Assembly: GCA_034423195.1 (NCBI GenBank)
Contig: DAOUIZ010000066.1
Coordinates: 122,909 to 186,908 of the forward strand
From: CATOSK01 sp034423195
GTDB taxonomy: Bacteria > Chloroflexota > Dehalococcoidia > Lucifugimonadales > UBA3495
Direction of reading: 5' to 3'
Length of the DNA stretch: 64,000 nucleotides
The translations under genes and the position numbers were made by a program. How positions within the stretch are numbered: position 1 is the first letter of the stretch; the number at the start of each line of letters is the position of its first letter. The notes below the pieces were generated by a model. The model saw only the letters and a list, made by a program, of their open reading frames with translations, made no database searches and was not told where the DNA came from. Positions 8,551 to 17,291 of the stretch are shown in pieces.

Positions 8551-8585
8551 CCTTTCCGAGCAACATTCGTTTCCCGAGAGGTTCC

Positions 8586-8618
8586 GAAGACCGGGGACTG
8601 GCTAAGCCCCCGGTCTTC
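8586..8618 (+). terminator. Hairpin after microprotein 1
   Basis: GAAGACCGGGG and CCCCGGTCTTC form a perfect 11-bp stem (8586-8596 with 8608-8618). The T-tract is weak (TGCCGTTTGG). It lies 35 bp after the microprotein 1 stop. Confidence 0.7.
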
Positions 8619-8649
8619 TGCCGTTTGGCGTGAGCGAGTCTCGAGAGAT

Positions 8650-8687
8650 GTAACAAAAAATTAACATCTTGGAAAACAGCATGTAAC
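8650..8687 (+). promoter_or_regulatory. Operator C upstream of microprotein 2
   Basis: Pentamers GTAAC (8650), TTAAC (8661), GAAAA (8672) and GTAAC (8683) are each separated by 6 bp. A -10-like CATAACG lies at 8709-8715. Together with operator B it shows that each microprotein has an independent, similarly regulated promoter. Confidence 0.7.
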
Positions 8688-8738
8688 ACTTGGACTGCAA
8701 CATGACTTCATAACGTTTCAGCCAGGAGTTTCGCAGCA

Positions 8739-8828
8739 ATGGAGATCGCAGCCGCAGGAGCCTTCTTTGTCCTACTTTTCGCCCTTTGGGCAGTCCTGCC
8801 CGCCAGGCTGATGAAGAACCGGAAATAA
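8739..8828 (+). CDS. Amt-locus membrane microprotein 2 (29 aa)
   Basis: This 29-codon ORF has AGGAG 10 bp upstream. It starts MEIAAAGAFFVLLF, has one predicted membrane span ending LWAVLP, and closes with a basic tail (ARLMKNRK). It is a paralogue of microprotein 1 with one residue fewer before AAAGAF. Small single-span proteins of this kind (for example KdpF or CydX) often stabilise larger membrane complexes. The gene lies 171 bp before amt2, which makes Amt2 the obvious candidate partner, but this is inference. It is too short for ordinary gene finders. Confidence 0.8.
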   Translation: MEIAAAGAFFVLLFALWAVLPARLMKNRK

Positions 8829-8873
8829 ACCGGACCCTTGCCTGACGGAAGACCTTAACGTACCGGCCACCCA

Positions 8874-8907
8874 GCCCATGTTTCCTGGTTATGCCAGCGG
8901 CATGGGC
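8874..8907 (+). terminator. Hairpin between microprotein 2 and amt2
   Basis: GCCCATG (8874-8880) pairs with CATGGGC (8901-8907), and an inner CTGG/CCAG stem (8885-8888, 8894-8897) sits within the loop. There is no T-tract, so it may be a leader structure or a partial terminator rather than a complete stop. Confidence 0.4.
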
Positions 8908-8999
8908 TGTAATGCGTTAAGAGGGCCATTTCCAAGAGGAGTCCGGGGCAGCGGCGCAGAGTCGGCTGTCGCGGGAGTTGAGGAGAGGAGCACTTACCC

Positions 9000-10211
9000 A
9001 TGAATAGCGGAGACATCACCTGGATACTGGCGTCATCGGCCCTGGTCTTGCTGATGACCCCCGGCCTGGCGTTTTTCTACGGCGGGCTGGTGCGGCGGAA
9101 GAATACCAACGCGACCATCATGCACTCCTTCATGTCCATCGGGCTGGTTGGAGTGGTCTGGGTCCTGTGGGGATACAGCCTGGCCTTCGGGCCGGATTTC
9201 ATGGGGTGGGGCATAATCGGTGACCTGTCATGGTTCGGACTGGCAGGGGTGAGCGCCACGGAAGCCGGTCCCTACGCGGACAATATCCCCCACCAGGCGT
9301 TCATGGTTTTCCAGGGGATGTTCGCGATCATAACTCCGGCGCTGATCACCGGGGCCTTTGCCGAGCGGATGAAGTTCAGCACCTACCTGGTCTTCATCGT
9401 CCTGTGGGTGACGATAGTCTACGCGCCGATAGCCCACTGGGTGTGGGGAGACAACGGCTGGCTGGGCGGACTGGGAGCCCTGGACTTCGCAGGCGGGACA
9501 GTGGTCCACATTAACTCGGGAATCGCAGCACTGGCAGCCGCCCTGATCGTTGGACGCCGCCTGGGGTTCAAGACGCAGCCGATGCCTCCGCACAACGTCC
9601 CGATGGTGGTCCTGGGAGCGGCCCTGCTCTGGTTTGGCTGGTTCGGGTTCAACGCCGGTAGCGCGCTGGCGGCAGATGGCACCGCGGTCAATGCCTTCGT
9701 CGTCACCAACGCGGCAGCGGCGGCGGCAGTCCTGGCCTGGGTGGCGGTCAGTTGGGTATTCGGCAAGCATCCCAGCGTAATCGGAGCGGCGTCGGGAGCC
9801 GTCGCCGGCCTGGTTGCGATCACTCCGGCGGCGGGATTCGTGGGGGTGGTCCCGGCCATCATCATCGGCCTGGGAGCGGGCGTCATCTGCTACGCCGCGA
9901 TTGAACTGCTGTTGAAGCTGAACATTGACGATGCGCTGGCGGTGTTCGGAGTACACGGCATGGGTGGTGCCTGGGGTGCGCTGGCGACCGGGCTTTTCGT
10001 GGGCATCGGGTTTGGAGCCCTGGACATAGGCCGGGGCGAGCAAGTCCTGTATCAAATCGTGGGAATCTTCGCCGCCGCGGCCTGGTCCTTTATCATCACT
10101 TCGGTGATACTTCTGGTCCTTAAAGCAGTCATGGGGTTGCGGGTGCCGGATGCCGACGAAGAAGCCGGCCTGGACTTGTCAGTACACGGGGAAGGTTCTT
10201 ACACTGGATAG
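9000..10211 (+). CDS. amt: Ammonium transporter (Amt/MEP), short form
   Basis: The 403-aa protein lacks the long signal peptide of Amt1 and starts MNSGDITWILASSALVLLM. It keeps FFYGGLVRRKN, the pore histidines (GGTVVHINSG and FGVHGMGGAWG), and the PII-contact tail GLRVPDADEEAGLDLSVHG. Eleven hydrophobic spans are expected. GGAGAGGAG precedes the ATG. No operator array is seen directly upstream, so it may be read from the microprotein 2 promoter or from an unrecognised one. Divergence from Amt1 is substantial, so this is an old paralogue or separate acquisition rather than a recent duplication. Confidence 0.95.
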   Translation: MNSGDITWILASSALVLLMTPGLAFFYGGLVRRKNTNATIMHSFMSIGLVGVVWVLWGYSLAFGPDFMGWGIIGDLSWFGLAGVSATEAGPYADNIPHQAFMVFQGMFAIITPALITGAFAERMKFSTYLVFIVLWVTIVYAPIAHWVWGDNGWLGGLGALDFAGGTVVHINSGIAALAAALIVGRRLGFKTQPMPPHNVPMVVLGAALLWFGWFGFNAGSALAADGTAVNAFVVTNAAAAAAVLAWVAVSWVFGKHPSVIGAASGAVAGLVAITPAAGFVGVVPAIIIGLGAGVICYAAIELLLKLNIDDALAVFGVHGMGGAWGALATGLFVGIGFGALDIGRGEQVLYQIVGIFAAAAWSFIITSVILLVLKAVMGLRVPDADEEAGLDLSVHGEGSYTG

Positions 10212-10288
10212 CTGACGCCGGCGACAGCCAACGGGCGCAACCCCGCCGGAGTGAAAACTGGGAAACAACACTAGAGAGGTTTGGAGCA

Positions 10289-11290
10289 ATGAGTTACAAG
10301 GCGGAATACATCTGGATTGACGGACAGGAGCCGACAGCTAAGCTCCGTTCCAAGGGCAAGATCGTGCCGGACGGTGAGGAGCCCCCCGTCTGGGGATTCG
10401 ACGGTTCCAGCACCAGCCAGGCTCCCGGGGAAGCATCGGACTGTGTGCTGAACCCGGTTTTCGTTTGCCCGGACCCGGTGCGGGGCGGCAACAACAAGCT
10501 GGTCATGTGCGAAGTGCTGCTGACCGACATGACTCCCCATCCTTCCAACACGCGGGCCGCCTGCGCCGCCGCGGATGAAAAGTACCGCAGCTTCGACACC
10601 TGGTTCGGCATCGAGCAAGAGTACACCTTCTTCAAGGGATCCCGCCCGTTGGGCTTCCCGGAAAATGGCTTCCCCCCTCCCCAGGGCGGCTACTACTGCG
10701 GCGTGGGGATCGACGAAGTGTTCGGGCGCCCGGTGGTGGAAGAGCACATGGACGCCTGCCTGACCGCTGGTCTGGAAATCTCCGGTATTAACGGAGAGGT
10801 GATGCCGGGGCAGTGGGAGTTTCAGATCGGCCCGTTGGCGACCCCGGCTGTTGGGGACCACCTGTGGGTTGCCCGGTGGCTGCTCTACCGCATCGCCGAA
10901 GACCACGACATTACCGCTACCCTGGACCCCAAGCCGGTCCGCGGAGACTGGAACGGCGCGGGGGCGCACCACAACTTCTCCACCAACGAGATGCGGGGAT
11001 CCTACGACGCCTGCGTGGCGGCCGCCGAGGCGCTGGGAGCCAATCACCACGAGCACATCGTCAACTACGGACACCGCATCGAAGAGCGGCTGACCGGACT
11101 CCATGAGACCTGCGCCTACACCGAGTTCCGGTACGGCGTGTCGGACCGGGGCGCATCGGTACGGATTCCCTGGCAGGTGGCGCGGGATGGCAAGGGTTAC
11201 ATCGAGGACCGCCGCCCCAACGCCAACGTTGACCCCTACGTCGCCACCCGGCTGATTGTCGAGACGGTCTGCGGAGCGGCATCAGCGTAA
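10289..11290 (+). CDS. glnII: Glutamine synthetase type II (eukaryotic-type)
   Basis: The 333-aa protein is of GSII length and pattern: N-terminal AEYIWIDG, VWGFDGSSTSQA, the metal/substrate motif GIEQEYTFF, GINGEVMPGQWEFQIGP, HHNFSTN and VRIPWQV. It makes glutamine from glutamate, ammonium and ATP in the cytosol. It starts 77 bp after amt2 on the same strand, so ammonium uptake and assimilation are probably cotranscribed. GSII is not regulated by adenylylation in known systems. Bacterial GSII occurs in actinobacteria, rhizobia and scattered other phyla. Confidence 0.95.
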   Translation: MSYKAEYIWIDGQEPTAKLRSKGKIVPDGEEPPVWGFDGSSTSQAPGEASDCVLNPVFVCPDPVRGGNNKLVMCEVLLTDMTPHPSNTRAACAAADEKYRSFDTWFGIEQEYTFFKGSRPLGFPENGFPPPQGGYYCGVGIDEVFGRPVVEEHMDACLTAGLEISGINGEVMPGQWEFQIGPLATPAVGDHLWVARWLLYRIAEDHDITATLDPKPVRGDWNGAGAHHNFSTNEMRGSYDACVAAAEALGANHHEHIVNYGHRIEERLTGLHETCAYTEFRYGVSDRGASVRIPWQVARDGKGYIEDRRPNANVDPYVATRLIVETVCGAASA

Positions 11291-11326
11291 CTGCTCCCGG
11301 CCATCCCTGTGTCTTGCTATCGCCAA

Positions 11327-11356
11327 ACGGCGCCGTTCCCCAAGGGGCGGCGCCGT
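11327..11356 (+). terminator. Hairpin after glnII
   Basis: ACGGCGCCG (11327-11335) pairs with CGGCGCCGT (11348-11356), with CCCC-AA-GGGG pairing inside the loop. It lies 36 bp after the glnII stop and before the GSI gene. The T-tract is weak. Confidence 0.55.
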
Positions 11357-11427
11357 CCTGTCGCACCAAACCATTGAAGTGCTCAGTCAGGCAAGAATTA
11401 CCCCAGCCCCGATGGAGTCTGTAAGCC

Positions 11428-12768
11428 ATGATGAACGATGATCGCGCCGCCGAGCGTGAGTATGTACTGAGGAGCGCCCGGGACAATGACGTGAAGTTCA
11501 TCCGTCTCTGGTTCACCGACATCCTGGGGAACCTGAAGGGGTTCGCCATTACCGTGGACGATCTGGAAGACGCCATCGAGCGGGGGGTGGGATTCGACGG
11601 GTCGGCGATTGAGGGGTTCGCGCGCATCAACGAAAGCGACATGCGGGCTTTCCCCGACCCCGCGACGTTCACTTTGCTACCATGGCGTCCCAGGCAGAAT
11701 GCCGTGGCGCGGATGTTCTGCGACATCACCACGCCGGACGGGAAGCTGTTTGCCGGGGACCCGCGCAGCGCGCTGAAGCGGAACCTGGAACGGGCGGCGG
11801 GCCTGGGATACACCTACTACGTGGGGCCGGAGCTGGAATTCTTCTACCTGAAGGACCAGAACACGCCCGAGCCGCTGGACAACTTCGGCTACTACGATCA
11901 GCAGTCGACGCATCCCACGGCGGACCTGCGGCGGGACACGGTGCTGAACCTGGCCGATATGGGCATTCCGGTCAAATACTCCCACCACGAGGGAGCCCCC
12001 AGCCAGCATGAAATAGATCTGCAGTACACCGACGCCCTGACAATGGCGGACAACGTCACAACCGCGAAGCTGGTAATCAAGGAACTGGCGCAGCTGCGGG
12101 ATGCCTACGCCTCCTTCATGCCCAAGCCGCTGACGGGAGAGAACGGGTCCGGGATGCACGTCCACCAGTCGCTCTTCCTGGGGGACCAGAACGCCTTCTT
12201 CGAACCCGAGGACGAATCCCACCTTTCGGAGACCGGCAAACGGTTCATCGCCGGCCTGCTGCATCACGCCAGGGAGATCACGCTGGTGACCAACCAGTGG
12301 GTGAATTCGTACAAGCGTCTGGTGCCGGGGTACGAGGCCCCGGTTTACGTTTCCTGGGCGCGGGTGAACCGGTCGGACCTGGTGCGGGTACCGGCGTACA
12401 AGCCGGGGTACGAGAGCTCGATCCGGGTGGAGTACCGGGCTCCCGACCCAGCATGCAATCCCTACCTGGCTTTCAGCGTGATGCTGGCGGCGGGCCTGAA
12501 AGGGATTGAGGAGGACTACCCGCTGCCGCTTCCCATTGAGGACAACGTCTTCGAGATGTCGACCGCGGAGCGGCAGGCCAAGGGTATTGGCAATCTGCCC
12601 GGAAGCCTGGGTGAGGCTTTGTCTCTGGCCCGGGACAGCGGTCTGCTTCGGGAGGCATTGGGTGAGCACATCTACGGGGGACTGATCCGCAACAAAGAGC
12701 GGGAATGGAGCGACTACCGGGCCACCGTGACCGACTACGAGGTCAGGAACTACCTGCCGGTGCTGTAA
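11428..12768 (+). CDS. glnA: Glutamine synthetase type I
   Basis: The 446-aa protein is a GSI of the short (alpha) class. Landmarks are GFDGSAIEGF near residue 52, GPELEFFY near residue 133, the catalytic-loop region NGSGMHVHQSL, and NPYLAFSVMLAAGLKGIE. It lacks the adenylylation-site segment of GSI-beta enzymes, so control by feedback or expression is more likely. It could be a true glutamine synthetase or a related gamma-glutamyl ligase; the intact ammonium-binding and glutamate motifs favour the former. Start choice between the two adjacent ATG codons (11428, 11431) is open. Confidence 0.9.
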   Translation: MMNDDRAAEREYVLRSARDNDVKFIRLWFTDILGNLKGFAITVDDLEDAIERGVGFDGSAIEGFARINESDMRAFPDPATFTLLPWRPRQNAVARMFCDITTPDGKLFAGDPRSALKRNLERAAGLGYTYYVGPELEFFYLKDQNTPEPLDNFGYYDQQSTHPTADLRRDTVLNLADMGIPVKYSHHEGAPSQHEIDLQYTDALTMADNVTTAKLVIKELAQLRDAYASFMPKPLTGENGSGMHVHQSLFLGDQNAFFEPEDESHLSETGKRFIAGLLHHAREITLVTNQWVNSYKRLVPGYEAPVYVSWARVNRSDLVRVPAYKPGYESSIRVEYRAPDPACNPYLAFSVMLAAGLKGIEEDYPLPLPIEDNVFEMSTAERQAKGIGNLPGSLGEALSLARDSGLLREALGEHIYGGLIRNKEREWSDYRATVTDYEVRNYLPVL

Positions 12769-12784
12769 CGGGGGCCAGCCCGGG

Positions 12785-13765
12785 TCAGGGCAAGCTGACG
12801 GAGACGCCCCGGCGCATGGAATCGTAGGCGGCCAGGACTATCCTGAGGTCGGCGAGCCCCGACTCGCCGGTGGTCTCGGGCCGGCGGTCTTCGCGGATGC
12901 AGGCCATAAACTCCCGGACCATTCCGACCAGCCCTCCCCGGTCGGCGGGTACCACCAGAGTCTCCTCATGCCCGTTTCTTTCCAGGCGCATGACGGTGGC
13001 GTCCAGCTCGAAGCAGATGCGTCCCCGGTCACCCGAGATCGCGGCCCACTGGGGCGGGGGCCGCTGGGAACCAGTCCACGCATGGTTGATAAGGCCCACC
13101 GGGCCGTTATCCCAGGAAAGGGTGGCAACCACCCCGTCTTCCCCCTGGTGCCCCAGCAGGTTGGGGGAAAGCTGGGCAGCGTAGATACGGGACGGCTCGC
13201 CCAGCAGTTGGCGGAGGAAGTGGACCTTGTGGATTCCTCCGTCGATCAGTACCCCGCCGCCGCTGAGGGTCGCGTCGCCGCGCCACCCTCCGGGCTGGAA
13301 GGGGGCTTCCTCCTGGACCTGGGCGAGCCGTACTCCTCCGATTGCGCCCTGGCCCACCAATTCCTTGCACTTCCTGACTTGGGGAAGGAAGTGGTAGTTC
13401 TCGGCGATCATCAGGGTGATGCCGGAGTCGCGGGAGGTGCGGATGATGGCTTCGGCCTCTTCCACGGTGCAGGCGATGGGTTTCTCCAGCAGGACGTGCT
13501 TGCTGGCCTGAGCGGCCAGCTCGGCGTGTTCCCGGTGGAGGTGGTGGGGAGTGCAAACGTAGACGGCTTCGATCCGTGGGTCGGAAACGGCTTCGGAATA
13601 GGAGCCGAAGGCCCCGGCTCCGCCGAAGCGCCTGGCGTACTCCCGGGCCCGAGCCGAGGCGCGGCTGGCGAAGTAGAGGTCGAGGTCACGGCGCAGGGGA
13701 GTGAGTGCCCCAGCAAAGGTGGCGGCGAAGCTGCCGCAGCCCAGGACCGCCAGTCCGAAGCTCAC
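12785..13765 (-). CDS. Gfo/Idh/MocA family oxidoreductase
   Basis: The 326-aa protein has an N-terminal Rossmann fold (VLGCGSFA) and the family signature VLLEKPIACT near residue 95, followed by IAENYHFLPQVRK and the C-terminal substrate domain with GGIHKVHFLRQLLG, where the histidine is the usual catalytic base. These enzymes oxidise sugars or inositols with NAD(P). The start is GTG, overlapping the upstream AlkD-like gene stop as GTGA, so the two are translationally coupled. Substrate is not predictable. Confidence 0.85.
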   Translation of the reverse strand: MSFGLAVLGCGSFAATFAGALTPLRRDLDLYFASRASARAREYARRFGGAGAFGSYSEAVSDPRIEAVYVCTPHHLHREHAELAAQASKHVLLEKPIACTVEEAEAIIRTSRDSGITLMIAENYHFLPQVRKCKELVGQGAIGGVRLAQVQEEAPFQPGGWRGDATLSGGGVLIDGGIHKVHFLRQLLGEPSRIYAAQLSPNLLGHQGEDGVVATLSWDNGPVGLINHAWTGSQRPPPQWAAISGDRGRICFELDATVMRLERNGHEETLVVPADRGGLVGMVREFMACIREDRRPETTGESGLADLRIVLAAYDSMRRGVSVSLP

Positions 13766-14541
13766 TTTCTCCCCACAGCTTTGGCCTGCCTGCGGGCGAC
13801 GGTGCGGCGGATGTAGGATGCGGCATCCGGGGTCTTGCAGCTGGTCTGGCCATGGTCCACTTCCACCTTCCCGATGCGGGCGGCGGCTTCCAGGGCGAGA
13901 GCTTCCAGAGCTGGGTTGCGGATGCCGATGGCGATGAGGGCGTTGTTCATGGCGTCCCTGACCCGGTTCGGGCGGGAATGGATGCCGGACTCGATGACGG
14001 CCAGAAGCTCCACGAAGTAGTCATCCGGCAGGTCCTGGTCCTTCATGGCCAGGTTGGCGGTCATGTGCCAACCGGCCCGTCCGGGCCACTCGGCATCGTC
14101 ATCCCGCCACTGCTCGGCCTTGAGCCGGGCTAGGGAGGTGCGCCCGGCGAACCCGGCAAAGGAATCGGTGATTATGTAGTTATCCAGGTCACGGCACCAG
14201 GACTCCAGGATGGCATCGTCGGCAAGGGCAGGATCGGCGACCATCGCCGCGAGGATGCGGCAGTCGTGGTTGGCGGTTTCCCAGAGGGAAAGGGAGAGGG
14301 GGTGGTCCTTCTTGATGCGCTTCTGGAGTTTCTTGAGGTTGGCGAAGCTGAGGCCGTACTGGCCGCCGGAGACGCCGTGGCGGACATAGATTTTCCGGTT
14401 CTGGGCGGTGCCCAGGGATTCCATTTCGTGTAGAAGCTGAGGCAGGGACACGGAATTTTTCCTAGCGAGAAGGTAGGCCGCCACCTGAGGGTTGAGGTCA
14501 AGTATATCGGCGGCAAGGTGGGAGGGGCGGAGCCGGGCCAA
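13762..14541 (-). CDS. AlkD-like DNA alkylation repair protein
   Basis: The 259-aa protein fits the DNA alkylation repair family (PF08713), with helical HEAT-like repeats and motifs YGLSFANLKKLQKRIKKDH, LWETANHDCRILAAM and ESWCRDLDNYIITDSF. Family members such as AlkD excise bulky or cationic alkylated bases; others in the family have lost this activity. Here the usual WxxDxDxWDxxD region reads DLDNYIITD, so catalysis is uncertain. The start is TTG; no better start lies in frame. The 3' end overlaps the Gfo/Idh/MocA gene. Confidence 0.7.
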   Translation of the reverse strand: MARLRPSHLAADILDLNPQVAAYLLARKNSVSLPQLLHEMESLGTAQNRKIYVRHGVSGGQYGLSFANLKKLQKRIKKDHPLSLSLWETANHDCRILAAMVADPALADDAILESWCRDLDNYIITDSFAGFAGRTSLARLKAEQWRDDDAEWPGRAGWHMTANLAMKDQDLPDDYFVELLAVIESGIHSRPNRVRDAMNNALIAIGIRNPALEALALEAAARIGKVEVDHGQTSCKTPDAASYIRRTVARRQAKAVGRK

Positions 14542-14720
14542 CGGGGCATGGTTTCGAGGCTGGAAGAATTTTTTCTGCTACATTTTGGCGCTTTTTGGTG
14601 CTTTTTGCGCCAGGGACATGGTTTTGGTTGGAATTGTTGGAGCCGGACCAGTTAGCACACACGGAGTAATGGTAATAACCGGGCACCGGGGAACGCAAGG
14701 GCAAAGTGTCAGTGATCTCT

Positions 14721-16703
14721 TTACCGGGCCGGCTCGACCGACATGGTATAGCTGGCGGGCTGGCGGGTGGGGTATCCGAGGGGAGCGATGACGACGATGA
14801 GGCGGTCGAAGGCTTCGGGGTTGGGAACGGTGAACTCGCCGGTGTTGGCGGCGTCGAGGACCATCCGGTCGACCTGGGCGGCCTCGGTTTGCTGGATTAT
14901 CTGCACCACGAACCGCTGCGGGACGCGGTTCTGTGTGAAGACGAACCCGTCCGGCTGCCATGGTCCCGGCACGGTTTGTCCGTCGGCGGTTATCCCCAGG
15001 TTACGGAGGCAGATGCCGGTGCCGTGGATGGCATCGTCGGTGACGTACTGGAACCGGAGCCATATTTCCTGACCGGCGTAGGCGGACAGGTCTACCTTTT
15101 CGTCCGTCCAGTCCAGGTTGCCGGAGTAGCCCGGGCCGAAGATTACGCCGAGGTCGGATGGGGGATAGGAAGACGGGGCCTCGATGACTTTCCAGTTCCT
15201 GCCGCCATCGGTGGACACCTGCAGGTAGGCGTAGTCCCAGGCCTTTTCGATTTCGGACCAGACCTGGTATTGGAGTTGGGCCTCGGAAACGTTCCGCAGG
15301 TCAACCTGTCGGGTGAGAGCGGTGGTGATGGAGTCTCCCAGGTTGCCCCACCAGCAACCGTCCGGTCCGGCGTCCACGGGAAGGAGAGGTGTTGATACGG
15401 GTGCGGAAAAGCGGATGCGGGCAGGGCCTTCCAAATCCTTCAGCTCAACGTGGTGAGCGGAATACTGGGGGATATCCGATTCGTGGGTGGAGAAGCCCTT
15501 GATGGTGTCCGTGGGACGGCCGCCAACGGCAAATTCACCGATGCTGTATTTCCCTCCCGGGGCGTCAAGGTAGAGGGCGACGGCCCAGTCGGCGAAAACG
15601 TCGTTGAACGTCGTGTCGTAGCCCAGGTCAGACAGGTAGTTGTCGATGCCGGCTATGCCGTCGGCGGGCTGGGCCAGTAGGGGACGCATGTCCCCATCCC
15701 GAGAATAATGCTCCTCCAGGTAATGGAAGAAGAGGGATGAGGCCCAGTAATTGTGGCGGGAGAGGCCGGGGTGGGTGGTCCAGTTGACCAGTGAGACGGT
15801 GGGTGCCGGGGATCCCATCCGCAATCCAGGCTGCCCGCGGCGAAATTTTGTGACCGCCAACTCGGCCAACCCCTCGTCAACCCAGGTTTCCTCGGACTCG
15901 TCGGCGTGCCAATGGATGGCGTGCTGGAGTTCGTGGGCCAGGATATCCAAGTAGACCTTGCTGGTGACTGGGACCGCCTTGACGTTGATGTAGATGGCCT
16001 CCCGCTGGTTGCTGCGGGAGGAAATCTCGACGGGATACTCGTCAAGGGAACTGTAGTATCCTGCCGCTCCGCTGATATCGCCGTTGATTACAGCCAGGCG
16101 GGGGTCTCCATCCACTCCGGGAATCCATTCCTGGCCGAAGGCTTCCGTAACCGCCGGGTAGATGCGCTCTTCGAACTGGCGGGCGGCTTCGGCGAGTCCG
16201 GCGGAATCCACTTCAATACCCTGCTCCACGTACCAGTAGGCGTGGGGGGTTACCAGTTGCAGCACGAAGCCGGACTGGTACGCCCGGTCGGCGCCGAGGT
16301 CCACCATCCACAGGGTTTCTTGAAGGCCAGGCACTTTCTCCCCGGGTTCGCCCGAAGCGATCCGGGGGATATTGTCCGGGTCTGTGCCGAGGCGCAGTTC
16401 CGCCACCAATTGAAACAGGTCTCGTTCCGGGGGATTGGGGAACGATACAGCAAGGGAGTTTGCGGTGGCGGCGTGAGGAGATACGGCGGGTTGGGCAGGC
16501 GGGGCCAGCGATGGGGCCGGCGCCGTAGCGGGAAGGTCAAGCGAGTGGACTCCGGTACTGCTGGGAGCGGCCACAGGGGAGTCTGGAGATGCGGCGGGAG
16601 CCGCAGGAGTGGGAAGAGCTTCTTCAGCGGCGCAGGCAGGCAGGGCCGAACCGGCGAGCAGCCCGAGAAAGGCCAACATCACGGGGAGGCAGTGCCGGGT
16701 CAA
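14721..16703 (-). CDS. Secreted zinc metalloprotease-like protein
   Basis: The 660-aa protein starts with a signal sequence (TRHCLPVMLAFLGLLAG ... LPAC), followed by an alanine/proline-rich linker to about residue 75. The metal motif HELQHAIHWH and downstream ETWVDEGLAEL define a gluzincin-type HExxH...E site near the middle. The C-terminal part (VDLRNVSEAQLQYQVW, ... WTDEKVDLSAYAGQEIWLRFQY) resembles the immune-inhibitor-A / M6-associated jelly-roll domain. The TTG start at 16703 is chosen because it overlaps the pth stop (TTGA) and supplies the positive n-region; ATG at 16679 is an alternative. It likely degrades extracellular protein. Confidence 0.8.
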   Translation of the reverse strand: MTRHCLPVMLAFLGLLAGSALPACAAEEALPTPAAPAASPDSPVAAPSSTGVHSLDLPATAPAPSLAPPAQPAVSPHAATANSLAVSFPNPPERDLFQLVAELRLGTDPDNIPRIASGEPGEKVPGLQETLWMVDLGADRAYQSGFVLQLVTPHAYWYVEQGIEVDSAGLAEAARQFEERIYPAVTEAFGQEWIPGVDGDPRLAVINGDISGAAGYYSSLDEYPVEISSRSNQREAIYINVKAVPVTSKVYLDILAHELQHAIHWHADESEETWVDEGLAELAVTKFRRGQPGLRMGSPAPTVSLVNWTTHPGLSRHNYWASSLFFHYLEEHYSRDGDMRPLLAQPADGIAGIDNYLSDLGYDTTFNDVFADWAVALYLDAPGGKYSIGEFAVGGRPTDTIKGFSTHESDIPQYSAHHVELKDLEGPARIRFSAPVSTPLLPVDAGPDGCWWGNLGDSITTALTRQVDLRNVSEAQLQYQVWSEIEKAWDYAYLQVSTDGGRNWKVIEAPSSYPPSDLGVIFGPGYSGNLDWTDEKVDLSAYAGQEIWLRFQYVTDDAIHGTGICLRNLGITADGQTVPGPWQPDGFVFTQNRVPQRFVVQIIQQTEAAQVDRMVLDAANTGEFTVPNPEAFDRLIVVIAPLGYPTRQPASYTMSVEPAR

Positions 16704-17257
16704 TTGAACTGGCTCATGGCCCGGTCGATCCCGTCCGTCAGGAGGCAGTCGGCGGCGGATACCACCTGCTGAACGACCTCGGCCATCACAGCCGTCTCCT
16801 CGCTGGAGAAACCACCGATGACGTGAGCGACCTGGTTTCCGTCCTGTCCCGGCCGCCCGATGCCGATGCGGATGCGGGGGAAGTCGACGGTCCCGAGGGC
16901 GGCGATGATGGAGCGGACGCCATTGTGGCCGGCGTCGCTGCCCCGGGGCCGCAGGCGCAGCTTGCCGACGGGAAGGGCCATTTCGTCGTAGATCACGAGC
17001 AGATCCACGGGTTTGACTCCAAAGCGGGCGACGAGGTAGTCGATTCCCTCGCCGCTGCGGTTCATAAAGGTGCGGGGCTTGGCCAGAACAATATCCTGGT
17101 CCAAGTGGCGGCCGCGCCCCAGAACAGCCTTGGCGCGGCGTTCCGACAGGCGGATGTCCCACTCCCGGGACATGAGGTCGATGCACTTGAATCCGACGTT
17201 GTGGCGGGTGTCCCGATAGCGGGGACCGGGGTTGCCGAGGCCGACGATGACGCGCAT
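16700..17257 (-). CDS. pth: Peptidyl-tRNA hydrolase
   Basis: The 185-aa protein has all core Pth motifs: VGLGNPGPRYRDTRHNVGF with the catalytic histidine, KPRTFMNRSGE, VIYDEMALPVGKLRLRPRGSDAGHNGVRSI and RIRIGIGRP. It recycles tRNA from peptidyl-tRNA released in abortive translation. Its stop overlaps the start of the metalloprotease gene, an unexpected pairing of an essential cytosolic enzyme with an exported protease. Confidence 0.97.
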   Translation of the reverse strand: MRVIVGLGNPGPRYRDTRHNVGFKCIDLMSREWDIRLSERRAKAVLGRGRHLDQDIVLAKPRTFMNRSGEGIDYLVARFGVKPVDLLVIYDEMALPVGKLRLRPRGSDAGHNGVRSIIAALGTVDFPRIRIGIGRPGQDGNQVAHVIGGFSSEETAVMAEVVQQVVSAADCLLTDGIDRAMSQFN

Positions 17258-17291
17258 GGGGTTATTGTACTATCGGAGGCGGTGTTGCTGC

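Noticed and set aside
16704..17186. N-terminal extension of the metalloprotease ORF
   Set aside because: It is antisense-frame reading over pth; the real start with a signal peptide is at 16703.
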